This document shows positions 22,681-35,990 of a stretch of 64,000 nt of DNA, piece after piece. The notes beneath the pieces are model-generated. The model was not told where the DNA came from, made no database searches, and saw only the letters and a list, made by a program, of their open reading frames with translations. The first letter of the stretch is position 1, and each line of letters opens with the position of its first letter. The DNA is taken from contig WTXD01000039.1 of assembly GCA_022496205.1 (NCBI GenBank), forward strand, positions 1-64,000. The letters are read 5' to 3'. The position numbers were made by a program, and so were the translations under genes. This DNA is from Gloeopeniophorella convolvens. Lineage: Eukaryota > Basidiomycota > Agaricomycetes > Russulales.

Positions 22681-24179
22681 TATTGTCAGTTGGCAGCTAG
22701 GAAGGCAGACTGCTAATATTTGCCCCGCCCAACCCTTGACTAAGCTCGAAAAATGGGTTTATGCATGTACGTCCTATCCGGGGCGGCGAATACGTGATGT
22801 CAGCGCAAGACGAGCTAGGAGTCCTGAGGACAGGAAATACGAAATCTCACGATTGAGCTTCCAGCGAATTCTGTGGCATATCTGAAAACCCAGTTTGAAC
22901 GCTTCAAGGTCAGATGTAGCCTCTGTAGGAGCAATTAAAAATAAGACCCAGTGCCACCTCCCATAGCCACATGGCGCCGACGTACTTGACAGTAATCATG
23001 GTACTTCGATTGAAGCTGAAAGAGTTCTGGAGGCTTCTGCGCGCTCGAAGCTCATCTGAACAAGTTGGCGCCACATCCTCAAGGGGAAGTATAACCTCGT
23101 TGATGCTAAGATACTACGCAATTTCTTGAGGTCAGCGGATGCTCTCGCAGCGGAACATGCCGGGCGCCACCCTTCTGGTTATGATAAGTGGGAGATAAAG
23201 CTACCTACCTTGGATGACAGATCTGTCAAGGGTCAGCGCCGCAAGCTCAGCGGCACCGGTGATGTTCACATTATTGGTGGTTGCGACTTCATGTGGCAGC
23301 CTGGCGGCGTGAATTGGGTGCCACAGTGCCACCCCACGCTGATTGTACACTTTTTTTTTCGAAAGCGCGCCTTGCCCATGCGATGCGTGCCAATGATTGT
23401 CACGACCCCCACGCCCGTGCCTAACGCACGTCCAGCGCGTTGGATCCGCGAGGGAGGCCCGCTGTGACCGTCATTGTTCCAAAACGAGAGGTGACTTACT
23501 CGTGATTCTCCCGATCTTTCTCGCATCCGAATCAGTCGGCGATGGGGATGCATGCACGTGTCGCACGTGCGGCGTTCAGAGTGTGCCAGGAGTCAGGATT
23601 GCCCACGCGGTAGCTGGATGGCCGCGACTGGGTGCCATTCCTATTAAGTACCAAAAAGGGACCGCCTCAAACGCCACTCTTGAACCGTCCTAAACCCAAG
23701 ATAAATCAGCGCTCGGACGACTTGAGATTCACAAGACCGGAAAACAACTCTATTTCTACAGTACGTTATCACGAAGACACACCGAGAGCACCACGCGCCA
23801 GCACCACACGGCGCAGCGCAGGCAGTATCAGAACAGCACAACACGGGACAACAGGCTTGGTAGAAACAGCGTGGAGAAAGGGATGGGAGCGTATAGATAT
23901 GTACGTCGCCGACCGAAGGAATCGCGGCCGGCGCGTTGCGGTGCTTATTTTCCTTGTACTTGCATTGAGACTTGGAGTTTGCATTGGATGAGATGGAGGT
24001 GCTAGGGCGTGCGTGCTTTGTTTGTATTCAGGATGCGCAGAGCTATTATATCGATGATTGTAGACGACGAATGGATTGTTGATGTTGTTATTGATTTGAC
24101 GGCGAGCGGTGCCAAAGAGACAACGGCGGGAGGGTATAGCGACGGGCGGATGTGCGCGGGACACTGTAGGGGACGTGGG
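22681..24179. other. No supported gene
   Basis: Contains the second copy of the dispersed repeat (23743-23838) and the 3' flank of the kinase gene. Open frames show no family features. Confidence 0.4.
23743..23838. repeat. Dispersed repeat, copy 2
   Basis: Aligns with 20160-20256 in direct orientation; see that entry. Confidence 0.55.
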
Positions 24180-26214
24180 TTACGATGCGCCGCGCATCCA
24201 CGGCTCGTCCCACAGCGCGCCGACGCGCGCGCGGCGGCGCGGGTCGCTGACGAGCAAGCGCGCCACGAGACTGCGCGCACCCGCACAGCGCGCGAGCGCG
24301 GCACCGCAGAGCTCGCCGTAGGCCTCCTCGGCCGAGCCCTCCGGTGCGGGCCACGCCCACTCGCCGCGCACGACGCGCAGCACCCAGCGGCGCCGCGCGC
24401 GCTCGCTGTCCGCGTCGTGCGACGCGGGGGGCGCGTCGAACGGCAGCGCGCGCGTCGCGAGTGCGAACAGCACGACGCCGAGCGCCCATGCGTCCGTCGC
24501 GCGTCCGTCGTACGTGCCCGGCTCGGGCTCCGTGTGTGCCGGTACGGGCGGCTCGTGAGCCTCGGATGGCGTTCGGGAAAGTGGCACAGCAGGCTCGTCG
24601 GCGTGCGCCGCGACGAGCAGCTCCGGCGCCGCGTAGGACTCGGAGCCGCAGCGCGTGCGCAGCCACGGGTTTGCAGGGTCAATCATGCGCGCGAGGCCGA
24701 AGTCGGTCAGTTTGATCAGTGGCGTGTCGGCGGGAGGGGGCGCGGCGAATGGGTCGCATGTCAGGAGGATGTCTGTCGGACCCGGGTGTGAGCGCGAGCG
24801 GCGAACGCAAGGGAGCATACGGTACGCACTCTCGAGCTTGATGTCGCGATGTACGACATACCGACTGTGCATCCATTCGACAGCGCCGACGAGCTCGCAC
24901 CACATGCGCCGCAAGAGCGCCTCGCTAAGGCGTGCGTGCTGCTCGTCCGAGTTGACGACGTCGAGCAGCTCGCCACCGGAGGCGTACTCGAGCACGAGCA
25001 CATGGTGCGTCCTGACGGTGAATGACGCATGCAATTGCGGCAGGGACGCGTGCACGGGGGTCAGGTACTGCGGCCTAATTAGGCCTGCGAATCAGAAGCT
25101 TAAATGACAGACGCACGTGCAGCACCTCGACTTCGCGCAGAAAGCTGGCGCGCTCGCCACGTGCCGCTCTCCTGCCCGGGGCTCCGGCGCGCTCGCCAGC
25201 TCGTGAAATCATCTTCACGGCGACGAGTGAACTTTTGTTGTCTGCCTTTGTGGCGCGTCCCAGCCACACGTGACTGAACGCGCCTTGCCCAATTTGCTTC
25301 ACGAGCTCGTAGGACGGCTCGTCATCGTTGTCGGGGTGCACGAGCGATCCGGCAGTGTAGACGTCTTCATACGACTCTTCGACGAGAGGTACCGCTTTGG
25401 GCAACTCGGATAGACGTGGGACCTCGATAGTAAGTGGGGACGCGATGAGCACGTCATCAGGCTGTTCAACCTCGAGAACGACGAACCCGCGCGGCGATCG
25501 CGGATGGAGGCCGTCGGTGCGCCGCGGGTTAGTCGAGTAACGAGAGGGGAAGAGACGCGCTAGTGGCGGCGGGATGTGGGGCTTCGCGATTGGCGTGGCC
25601 TGCGAATCTGTGTCATACTCTGGCGGAAGTGTCGCGTATGAGGGGTTTGGAGACGATGCGCGAGAGATGGTCGTGCGTAGAGACGCGTTTGAAGTGCTCG
25701 AGCGGAGGCTCGGGGGTGGGGTGGGTCGCGAAGAGAATGCCGACGCGGAGAAGAAATCAGCAGTTAAGGAACGGGACGACGATGGGATTTCGCGGGGAGT
25801 GTGGGATTGCTGCGGAGGCGGAGTGGGGAAGTCGGTGAATGGACTGGAGAAGAACGCCGCAGTTTTGGATACAGAAGGAACCGGGTGAGTTGGGCAAGAC
25901 GACTGGGGAGAAGATTCAAAAGGGGAACCAAAGAACGCGCTCGTTTTCGAGCTGGGTGAGGGCTCCGAGGGGGGTGATGATGATTCCGAGGTGGGGGAAT
26001 AGGTGTAGTTCTCTAGCGAGGTGAATGAAGCGGACGGGGTCGTAATGACACTCAGATGCGAGCGTGCAGACGACGAGGTCGAGGGTTGCGGCGGAGGTGG
26101 TTGAGAGGGAAAGTGATGGGGAGGTGAGGGCGAGGGCGGGGAAAGCAGCATTACAGGGGAGTATAATTGAGGATAAAAGTAAGAGGGTGTTACTGGACGC
26201 ACCGACGTCACCAT
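24180..26214 (-). CDS. Serine/threonine protein kinase
   Basis: Exons 26214-25117, 25067-24830 and 24772-24180 close in frame to 642 residues (starting MVTSVRPVTPS; 26151 is an alternative start). The first 300 or so residues are Ser/Pro-rich and disordered, with repeated KT[SA]AFF[GS]SPF phrases. The kinase domain begins YELVKQIGQGAFSHVWLGRA, followed by VAVKMISR with the ATP Lys. The catalytic loop HRDIKLENILL is split by an intron inside the Asn codon. The activation segment is LTDFGLARM ... GSESYAAPELL. An insert lies between ENILL and the DFG region. It is transcribed divergently from VPH1. All catalytic residues are present, so it should be active; I cannot name an orthologue. Confidence 0.88.
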
Positions 26215-27696
26215 GCAGGACCAGGGAAAGGGAAGAAAGGAACGCACCAAGGGATAGAGGTGAGAGCTTTTGAGAAACGAGGATGATTGAAGCTGTTCGA
26301 CGACTTTAGGAGGCTACACGGATCATCGCGGGTCAAGTGACGTCGGCAGAGAGACAGAGGGGCGCCAATGATGGAACATACGTTGAGAGGACCTCTACAA
26401 TACAATGCTATAAACCGAGAAATCCGTCCACACGTACACGATGAGCGAGCGGGGAGGCGCTGAACGTGGCTGAATGATGGGGGAAGCGAGAGGAGAGCCG
26501 GGTGAAAGGAGCCGACCGCGGGAAGTAAAGGTAACCCCTTCCTCAGCAAGGAGATATTCTCCGGCCAACTACGGTCGAAGGGGAAGAGCCGAGGCGGAGC
26601 AGAACGGAGAGGGGCGAGAGGAAAGAGGAACGGTCGTTGAACGGCGTCACTGGCGAGTGATTTGAGCTGTGGAGAACAGTTGCGACGCCGTGATCGAGCC
26701 GGATTACGTTATAGAGATCGGGGCGAGACTGTTCCGAGATCAGTCCGTGGCGGGCAAGAGACGCAGGCGCGGAGGGCAATGCTTAGCGGTGCGGATGCGA
26801 TGGAGGGCGATGTCGAGGAGAAGGAAGAGAATGGAACCGAGACACGAGCAAGGTTTATGAGGAGTGAGGCGGTGGAGCAGAGCGCAGAGAGTGACTTCGC
26901 ACAGACGCCAGCACACACATGCAATGTCCGAGCCCGGCCCGTCTCCCACGTTCGATCTCCTCACACGCTCACTCGTCCACTCTATCTCTCACTCAAACTA
27001 GGCGCTGCGCTGGCATGCGGGGCAGAAAAACAATGTATTCGCAAATCAGCGTACTCGACAGGGGCCTGTCGTCTCGAAACACTTGATGGCCCCGCCATCA
27101 GCAAATTAGCAGAGCTGCGCTGATGGCCCTCAATGTCCACCCCACACCATCTCACAGAGCCAGGAGAGCGGAACAGACGCGCCTGCTCCCCACACGGACC
27201 CACTCACCGTTCCTGCACATACCGCCAACGCAACACCCTCGTTGACATGTTCTGCTCACGCCGCGCGGCACTCTGTTGTTGAGAAGGTCTTGGCAGCAAA
27301 CACGGAGCACCGCGCCTTGCCGCAGATATCGGATGCGTGGCTATTGGCCAGAGACAAGGCGGAGCCGGGGCGGAATGCATCTAAGAACCGAAGACACGGA
27401 GACAGTGAGAGAAGTGGTGCCGGAACAACAAGGGAATGTTCGCAGAACAAGAGCTGACAGAAGCTGTGACCGGGGATAGGAAGATAGACGGCCCAGGAGT
27501 CTTACTACAGGCATTCCCACGCCGCTCCGACTTCGCTCGTTGTGTAAGCGCGGCAAATACCGAGTTCGTGGGAACTGGTTGCCGTATGCGGTGGATGCAC
27601 GGTTGATGCGTAGTCGTCGCTCGTCGTCGACTCGCACGTTCTCCTCCTGTACACGCAAACCTTTCGTGCCTTCACGACTCACCGTTGTCAACTATC
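26215..27696. other. Divergent promoter region, kinase and VPH1
   Basis: About 1.5 kb between two divergent genes. Open frames are present but look non-coding. No TATA box or RNA gene is clear. Confidence 0.45.
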
Positions 27697-30600
27697 ATGG
27701 GCACTCATGTGCCAGATGAGTATCCGACACTATTTCGTGAGCCTTACGCCGTTTGCTCTTCGCAAAGGGGCGCTGCTGACCCCACCTGTCCCCGCCAGGC
27801 TCCGAGGACATGAGCCTCGTGCAGCTCTTCGTCCCCGCCGAAGTCGCGCACGACACCGTCGCGGAGCTTGGCGAGCTCGGAAATGTCGAGTTCAAAGACG
27901 TGCGTGCGCCGTTTCTCTCCACCCGTCGACCCACTGATGCCAGCTACACAGCTCAACCCGGACGTGAACCCGTTCCAGCGCTCGTTCGTCGGCGAGATCC
28001 GCCGCATCGACGAGATGGCACGCCGTGTGCGCTTCTTTGCGACGCAGATCGAGCGCGAGCGCGACGTCCTGCCCGTTCGCCCGCTCTACGACTCGGCGCC
28101 GCTCATCACCGTCGGCCCCCGCGCGGCACAAACGATGGATGACCTCGACGTGACGCTCTCCGCGCACGAGTCGCGCCTTCTTGAGATGAACGAGGGGTAC
28201 GAGCTGCTTAGCGGACGCCTGGCGGAGCTTATTGAAGCACGCCATGTGCTGCGCGAGACGGCTGTGTTTTTCCAGCGGGTGCGCAGCACTGTCCCCACAA
28301 AAGCCTGGCTGACTTATACTTCTTGGTGTTTTTTTCAGGCCGAGAACAACCAGAGTGAGATCCGCACATCGTTCGATGACAGCTCTGCACCCTTGCTTCA
28401 GCACGAGGACCGCGAGAATCAGTACTCGACTGTGTCTAACGTCCAGCTCGACCTCGAGTGCGCGCCTTTCTATCTTCTTGTTTTCCTTCCTGATGGCCCC
28501 TAAAGGTTCGTCGCTGGCGTGATTGACCGTACGCGCCTCTCTACTTTCGAGCGTGTGCTCTGGCGTGTGCTACGTGGCAATTTGTACATGAACCATACCG
28601 ACATTGCCGAACCATTCGTCGATGCAGCGACAGGCAACTCGACCTACAAGAACGTGTTCATCATCTTTGCCCACGGCGATGCGTTGCTTGCGAAGATCCG
28701 CAAGGTGTGCGAGTCGCTCGGCGCGACGCTCTACCCGATCGATCCAAATGCGGACAAGCGCGTCGAGTCGCTACGCGAGGTGAACGTGCGCCTCGAGGAC
28801 CTCGAATCCGCGCTGTACAACACGGGCAGCACACGCCGCGCGGAGCTCGTGCGTATTGGTGAGAGCCTACGCAGCTGGGAGGACGTCGTGCGTAAGGAGA
28901 AGGCCGTATACGAGACACTCAACCTATTCAACTACGACGTCGGCCGCAAGACGCTCATTGCGGAGGGGTGGTGCCCACACGTGACATCACAATGATCCAG
29001 TTTGCGCTCCGACATGCGACGGTGAGTGTGATATCTGATCCGAGCAAGGTGTGCGCCTGGTGATTGATCGAGCGCGATGGGTGTAACAGGAGGAGTCGGG
29101 CACATCAGTGCCGCCGATCCTGCACGAGCTGCGGACGAGCAAGACGCCGCCGACGTTCCAACGGACAAACAAATTCACCGAGGGCTTCCAGACGATCATG
29201 GACTCGTACGGCATTGCGACATACCAGGAAGTCAACCCGGGCCTCTTCGCCGTCGTCACGTTCCCATTCCTGTTCGCAGTCATGTTCGGCGACATCGGGC
29301 ATGGTACTATCATCCTTGTTGCGGCGCTACTCATGATCCTTAACGAGCGCAAGCTCGTGCGTGCGGACCTGGGCGAGATTATTGGGACATTCTTCTAGTG
29401 AGTGTCTTACCTTTCTTGTCTTTTGCATGCCGTTCTCACGGGGTGACAGTGGACGTTACATCATTCTGCTCATGGGCCTGTTCTCGATCTATACCGGCTT
29501 CATCTACAACGATATCTTCTCTAAGACGCTGCATATCTTCCAGTCGGGGTGGTCTTTCCCTGAGGGATCAGGCGTCGTACACGCCGAGCCGACTGGCGAT
29601 GTTTACCCGTTTGGTCTAGACCCTGGCTGGCATGGCGCGGACAACGCGCTGATCTTTACCAACTCGTACAAGATGAAGATGTCTATCATACTCGGCGTCA
29701 CGCACGTAAGCGAGCATTGGTGATATTGAGAAGACATGCGCTAAAGGGCATGCAGATGTCGTTCGCTTTGTGCATGCAGGTGCCAAACCATCTGCGGTTC
29801 AAGCGCCTAACGGATATCTATCACGGCTTCATCCCGCAGATGCTATTCCTGCAGTCCATATTCGGCTACCTGGTGGTGTGTATCATCTACAAGTGGATCG
29901 TGGACTGGTCGAAATCACCAACGCCGCCGCCATCGTTGCTGAACATGCTCATTGGGATGTTCCTATCTCCCGGGTCAATTGCACCAGGCACGCAGCTGTA
30001 TCGCGGGCAGGGCTTCGTGCAGACGGTGCTGCTTCTCATTGCGGTCGTGTGCATACCTTGGATGCTCTGCGTAAAGCCGTACCTGCTGTGGCGCGAGCGG
30101 CAGCGCGTACGTGGGCAGGGATACGTCGGGCTCGCTGTGGGCGATGACGGATTTGATGCACGGCATGACGATCTCGAGGGCGAAGAGGAGGGCAATGGGC
30201 GTGCGATCGCAGCCGACGCGGAGGAAGAACACGTGCGTTTTATTTTCCCACGACTCCTTGCTTCTTCTGACATGCTGGGGTGGTGCAGGAGGAGCACGAC
30301 TTTGGCGAGGTGGTGATCCACCAGGTGATCCACACAATTGAGTTTTGTCTCGGGTGCATCTCGCACACGGCGTCGTATCTGCGGCTGTGGGCGCTGTCGC
30401 TCGCGCATGCGCAGCTGTCTGAGGTGCTGTGGGATATGACGCTCAACCGCGTACTCGGCGCGGAGGGCTTTATTGGCCAGATCTTGGTCGTGCTCGTATT
30501 TCTCATGTGGTTCGTGCTGACGGTGGCGATTCTGTGTGTCATGGAGGTGCGTGTATCGATGGATGGATGGGCGTGCGGGGTACTGATGCGATCTGATCAA

Positions 30601-30865
30601 CGCGCGCGGCGTATAGGGGCTGTCGGCATTCCTTCACGCACTCCGGCTGCACTGGGTAGAAGCGAACAGCAAGCATTACGAGGCGGGCGGCTACGTGAGT
30701 GTGCTTCTTTTAGTTGCCGTTTCAGTTTCTGTCGGTCCTCGGGTTGGGCTGCGGGTGTTTCTATTCCTGGTTGAGAGTTGTTTCGGTCGCTGACGGAACA
30801 CCCGCGCTTCTTGGATACAGCAATTCAAGCCACTGAGCTTCGCAGCCCTGAACGAGAAGGAGTGA
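27697..30865 (+). CDS. VPH1: V-type H+-ATPase subunit a (vacuolar, Vph1/Stv1 family)
   Basis: Eleven exons are placed: 27697-27736, 27799-27899, 27952-28278, 28339-28457, 28506-29021, 29090-29397, 29450-29705, 29756-30232, 30289-30546, 30617-30694, 30821-30865. About 841 residues result, normal for the family. It starts [20 protein letters not shown] and has the cytosolic N-terminal half, then about eight membrane helices. The proton-path Arg lies in [20 protein letters not shown]. Subunit a is the stator of the Vo sector that acidifies vacuoles and endosomes. One base is missing within the C3 run at 28974-28976: the family sequence [19 protein letters not shown] is recovered only if one C is added. 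Without it there is a stop a few codons on. I treat this as a probable consensus error. Confidence 0.93.
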
Positions 30866-31423
30866 CGTGACGGTGCAAGTGGCGGGATAGGGCCGTGGTG
30901 GGGAAATAGAGTAGCTGCTGGCGTCGAGGATGTGCTGTCGGTCTCGCTGTTTCGGATGATCAGGCTACTTAATTGTGCCCCTTGCGACGCATCGCTGGAC
31001 ATCGTGATAGATTATCGTGTGGGGTTACCCCGCGTCTGGCGATAAGCGGTGGCCCCGAGTGGCGTGTTTCGGCAAATCGCGGATGATATTTTTAAACCCC
31101 GCTCGCACTGCCGCAGCCTTTTTTATAAGATCCGGCGATTGGATCCTTTTTCCCTCACCTCCACTTTCTCTTTTCTCTCTGTACAGGTCAGCTTTTTCTT
31201 CTCCTCGCCGTCCTCTATGTCGACCACTAACCCGTTTTTTGCAGGCCCCGGCCATTAGAATATAGAAGGTTCCTTGTCCTTGTCGCCTTTGCGTGCCTCT
31301 CGCCCCATAGACCATAGACAAATTCACCCCAATAACGTCTAGAGAAGTGCGCGCGCTCGTTACCCTCGCTTCTTAGCGCGATTACTGATACTCCATCTTG
31401 CGCCCCAGAACACAATCATCATC
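30866..31423 (+). promoter_or_regulatory. TEF3 upstream region
   Basis: The stretch before TEF3 has a TATA-like TTTTATAAG at about 31121-31129. A long pyrimidine-rich tract follows (31141-31215, CCTCACCTCCACTTTCTC and onward), then the leader to the ATG at 31424. This layout is typical of strongly expressed fungal genes. A 5' UTR intron is possible but not resolved. Confidence 0.55.
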
Positions 31424-34400
31424 ATGCCCGCTGTTACCGCCTCTGCTCCCGCCTCCACCATCCCCTCCCCGGCCGACCTCAAGGCCGCTGCCAACAGCGC
31501 CCCTGCCGTTGACGGCCTCTTTGTCACAGACAAGGCCGCCCGCCAGTCGGCCGCCGAGGGCATTGCCTCCCTCGTTCAAAAGGACGGGCCTTCCGCCATC
31601 AAGTCCACCGGGTTCACCGGTGCCATCGTCAAGGCGCTTGGCGACAAGAAGTCCCCCGCTGCGCGTGAGGGCGCCGCCGCGGCCGTTGCCGCCGTTGTCA
31701 AGGCCGCTCCCGCTGCGTTCGAGCCGTTCTTCATCGACTCGGGCGTGTACGCCGCGCTGCTCGAGGCGTTCGCCGACAAGATGCCTGCCGTGCGCACCGC
31801 CGCGGTCGAGGCTGTCCGCGCCTACGTCCAGAGCGCCAACCCGTGGGGCACGGCGCTGCTCCTCCCTGCGCTTCTTCACGAGATCAAGACGGCCGGCAAG
31901 TGGCAAATCAAGACCGGTTCGCTCACCGTCCTCGATCAGCTCGTCGTCAGTGCGCCGGTGCAGACCGCCAAGCTTATGCCCGACATCGTTCCCGTCCTCG
32001 CCGAGGCCATCTGGGACACAAAGGCGGATGTTAAGAAGCAGGCTCGCGAGTCGCTCACAAAGGCCACCGCTCTGGTGTCCAACAAGGATATCGAACGCTT
32101 CATTCCCGCTCTTATTAAATCTTTGATTAATCCGGTCGAGGAGGTGCCCAATACCATTCAGCTCCTCTCGTCCACGACATTCGTTTCGGAGGTTGATTCT
32201 CCTACCCTTTCTCTCATGGTCCCCCTTCTTTCCCGGGGTCTTTCCGAAAAGTTGACTGCCACGAAGCGCAAGGTCGCTGTGTAAGCCGTCCACCCTTATC
32301 CGCATGTTTCTCACGTGATTTCTGACGCCCTATCGTTCGCAGCATCGTGGACAACATGGCCAAGCTCGTTGACTCACCTGTCACTGTCCGTCCCTTCCTG
32401 CCCCCGCTCCTCCCTGGCCTGCTCAAGGTCGAGACCACTATTGGCGACCCCGAGGCTCGCAGCGTCGTTGGTCGTGCTATTGCCACTCTCCGGCAAGTCG
32501 GAGAGGTCCCTACCGGTGACGGCTCGGATCTTCCTCCGCTTAAGCATGCCGAATCTGGCCAGCTCGGCCACTCGCTCATCGCGATCTACAAGAAGGCTGG
32601 TGTCAACCCTGTCCCCTCGGTTGCGGATGATGCTGCTATCTACGCGGCGCGCCTTGCGGCCAACCTCGTCAACGCCAAGAACTTCGACGTTCCAGAGTGG
32701 GACACGCTCGCGCCTTACCTCGGCTTCCTTGCCCAGACCCCCGAGCCTGTCTCGATCGCTCGCGAGTGGGTCGTCCGTTCCGCGTCGGAGGACTCTGGCG
32801 AGGCTGAGGTGGAGGGAGACGAAGAGGAGGGTGAGGATCTGTGCAACTGCAGTTCTCGCTCGCATACGGTGCCAAGATCCTCCTTAACACCGCTACTCTC
32901 CGTCTCAAGCGTGGCCACCGCTACGGTCTCTGTGGCAAGAACGGTACTGGCAAGTCGACGCTCATGCGTGCTATTACCAACGGGTGGGTCTTAGTTTCAG
33001 GCTTTTTGGGACGATAATCGCTGACGCCTTCCGGCTCATAGACAAGTCGAGGGCTTCCCGTCGCCCGACGAGGTCCGTACGTTCTACGTGGAGCACGACA
33101 TCGACGGCTCCGAGGAGGACACTTCTGTCTTGACGTTCATCCTCAGCGACAAGCGCATCCTCGCAGGCGAGCAGGAGGTCGTCGAGGCCCTCGCGTCCGT
33201 CGGCTTCAACGATGAGCGTCAGAAGTCCGCCATCGGCTCACTCTCTGGTGGCTGGAAGATGAAACTCGCGCTTGCCCGCGCGATGCTCTTCAAAGCCGAC
33301 ATCCTCTTGCTCGATGAGCCGACTAACCACTTGGACGTGTCAATGTTGCCTGGCTCGAGGGATACCTCACGGGCCTTACCCACTGCACTTCCATCATCGT
33401 CTCGCACGACTCGGGCTTCCTTAACAACACGATCACCGATGTCCTCCACTTGAACCGCTTTAAGCTCCGCCGTTACCGTGGCAACCTGGAGGCGTTCGTC
33501 AAGGCCGTTCCCGAGGCCAAGTCGTACTACACCCTCGAGGCCGCTGAGGACTACAAGTTCAAGCTCCCTGACCCCCGCTGCTCGAGGGTGTCAAGACCAA
33601 GGAGAAGTCTCTGTTGAAGATGCGCAAGGTCGGCTTCCAGTACCCGACTCAGGCTGTCCAGCAGCTATACGACATCACTCTCCAAGTGTCGCTTTCCTCC
33701 CGTGTCGCCGTCCTCGGCCCCAACGGCTCCGGCAAGTCTACTCTCGTCAAGCTCCTTACCGGCGAGATGGAGCCCAACAAGGGCGGTGAGGTCTGGAAGC
33801 ACCCCAACTTGGTCATCGGCTACGTTGCGCAGCACGCCTTCCACCACATTGATCACCACCTCGACAAGACCCCGCTCGAGTACATGCTCTGGCGTTACCA
33901 GACGGGCGAGGATCTCGAGGAAATGAGTAAGGCTAACCGCCAGATCACGGCCGAGGAGGAGCAGAAGATGAAGGATGGTGCCCTGGTCATCGTCGAGGGT
34001 CAGAAGCGTCTCATCGATGAGATCGTCGCGCGCAAGAAGCTGAAGCAGTCGTACGAGTATGAGGTCTCGTTCAAGGCCCTCAGCTCGTCGGAGAACATCT
34101 GGCTGCCCCGTGACGACCTCATTAAGCGCGGTTTCGAAAAGAAGGTCCTCGAGGTCGACACCCGTGAGGCGCAGCGCCTTGGTCTCCTCCGCCCGCTCGT
34201 TCGTCGCGAGATCGAGAAGCACTTTGCTGACTTCGGTCTCGAGCCCGAGTTCGTCTCGCACAACTCGATGCGCGGTCTCTCCGGTGGTCAGAAGGTCAAG
34301 ATTGTGCTCGGCGCTGCTACCTGGCGTCGTCCCCATGTCATCTGCCTGGATGAGCCGACCAACTACCTCGATCGCGAGTCGCTCGCCGCGCTCATCGAGG

Positions 34401-34714
34401 CGCTCAAGGTGTTCGAGGGTGGTGTGCTCGTGATCACGCACAACCGCGACTTCTCCGAGTCGCTCTGCCAGGAGGTGTGGGCCATGCGCGATGGCCGTCT
34501 CGAGGCGTCCGGCCACAACTGGGTTGAAGGCCAGGGCTCTGGCGCGCGGATCGACAAGAAGGACGGCCCCGAGGAGGACACATACGACGCGATGGGGAAC
34601 AAGGTCGACACTACGAAGACGAAGAAGATCACGTCGAGCGAAGCACGCAAGCTCAAGAAGGAGCGCATGGCGCGGAAGAAGCGCGGCGAGGAGATCACCG
34701 ACGACGAGCTCTGA
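31424..34714 (+). CDS. TEF3: Translation elongation factor 3 (eEF3)
   Basis: Exons 31424-32280, 32343-32983 and 33042-34714. The fungal ribosome-bound ATPase releases E-site tRNA during elongation. The N-terminal HEAT-repeat region and the four-helix part are followed by two ABC cassettes. Cassette 1 has GKNGTGKST (about 32931), signature [10 protein letters not shown] and DEPTNHLD. Cassette 2 has GPNGSGKST (about 33718), the chromodomain-like insert, signature [10 protein letters not shown] and DEPTNYLD. The basic C-terminus ends [12 protein letters not shown]. Length would be 1057 residues, usual for eEF3. Three single-base losses are needed to explain the frame: a C at about 32850, a T at about 33338, and a C in the run 33572-33576. 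The truncated second copy (43190-44056) keeps the expected base at the first two sites. The frame is otherwise perfectly conserved, so I take these as consensus errors, not decay. Confidence 0.95.
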
Positions 34715-35140
34715 GCACATCCCCAGAGGTTTCGCTGTTATGGTATTTTCCCTTGTACTCTCTCCCACTGTCTCTGTCCGTGCCGCGTGTGTTTTGTTTG
34801 CCTTACCCCGTGTGTTGCGTGCCGGCGTGTCATGATTCTCTCTTGTCTTCTCGTATGGTACACATGTGTGCGATTAGTAGTTCACGCTCGCTGCTATGTT
34901 ATGATTCCCCTCGCAATGACCTATTTTCTTATGACCACAATCGCGTGATGTCATCTGTGCTCGGACGCGCCAAGGTATTGCAAGCAGCAATATCGTGTTG
35001 ATCGCAAACTGTGTGCAGTGTAACAGTCTGTAACCTAGTTGCGTCTTGCTGTGCCCCACACCCCGCCGCCACTATTAACCTAGCACCGCGCCCTTGCCTC
35101 TACCCACTTCCACTACCTCTCCTCCCTGCCACTACGGACG

Positions 35141-35990
35141 ATGTCTCTGTCATTTTCTCAGGCTTACCATGCTCACGAAGTGCACACGCGCGACTTTGAC
35201 TCGCGCATCACGCCTAATGCAACGCAACGCATGACCCTCATCGTCGCAGGATGCCTACTTTATCACCATTGCGATACTTTGGTGCGTGCCAGCCCCGCCC
35301 ACTACCCGAAATGAGCAATGAATGTGTGCCATGGGCGGCGCATGCATGTCCCGTATAACTCTATCAGTGCATGTCATCTACGCGTTGGATGCATATACTG
35401 GCAGGGGTTGACACGACGACGACGGCGGCGGCGGCGGCGGCGGAGTATGTCCACTCAGGTGCGTGCTTGGTCAGTTAGCCGGGACCGTGCAGATGCGCGC
35501 TGACTGGCGCTCTGCCACAAGCTGCTCACGATCGGGTTCCATGAGGTGCGCCGCGCCCGCCGCGCGTTCATACATCGCCCGCTTCATGATGTGCTGACTC
35601 GCTCAGAGTCGCTCCGGGGTGGGGCTGGGAGATGAGCCACGTACCCGTCAGCATGCTCACCTCCACGCGTATACACTCCATCGAGCTCGACCGTACGTAG
35701 ACTGGATCGGTGCGCCGTTGCAGTCACCCTGGTGCGGCGGGGGTGCGTCTCGCTACCTCGCTCCCTGCACAACACACCTGCTGGACCCAGTGGACCTCAA
35801 CCAGTGTGTCGCATTACCGTATCAGAGGTACGCTGCTCCGCCCTGCTTGATGTCACTTCATGCCCATGCCTCAGTCACCGCTCCGTGCGGACTCTGTGCA
35901 GGAGTCGGCCTCGCAGCAGCAGAAGGAGGACGCGGAGCACGTTTTCCGCCCGTGCCAGGATCGAACTGCTCGCCTTCATTACAGTTGTTC
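35141..35990 (+). pseudogene. M50B-like peptidase, copy A, internally deleted
   Basis: The start MSLSFSQAYHAHEVH and RDFDSRITPNATQR match copy B at 44432. The FHE|MSH zinc motif (HEMSH across an intron at about 35545-35632) is kept, with SIELD after it. Then the sequence jumps at about 35695-35703 from CTCGACCGTACGTAGACTGG straight to the region equal to 45448. This removes the exons for the membrane core (MSGGIPWLTLPAGYLGSS and onward). The C-terminal ESASQQ/KEDA region survives in fragments to about 35965. The loss of about half the conserved core means it cannot encode a working protein. Confidence 0.75.
35412..35443. repeat. ACG/GGC trinucleotide microsatellite
   Basis: A run of three or four ACG/GAC triplets followed by about seven GGC triplets inside an intron of M50B copy A. 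Copy B has no such run at the matching place (44695-44715), so it arose after the duplication or was lost there. Confidence 0.8.

Noticed and set aside
24009..24791. 260-codon plus-strand open frame rich in Arg and Ala
   Set aside because: Antisense of the kinase domain exon, which has all catalytic motifs on the minus strand.
31382..32314. 310-codon open frame on the minus strand
   Set aside because: Antisense shadow of the TEF3 N-terminal exon; composition (Arg/Leu/Gly-rich) is an artefact.
33665..34768. 367-codon open frame on the minus strand across TEF3
   Set aside because: It is the antisense of a GC-rich, codon-biased gene. The plus strand encodes both ABC cassettes of eEF3.
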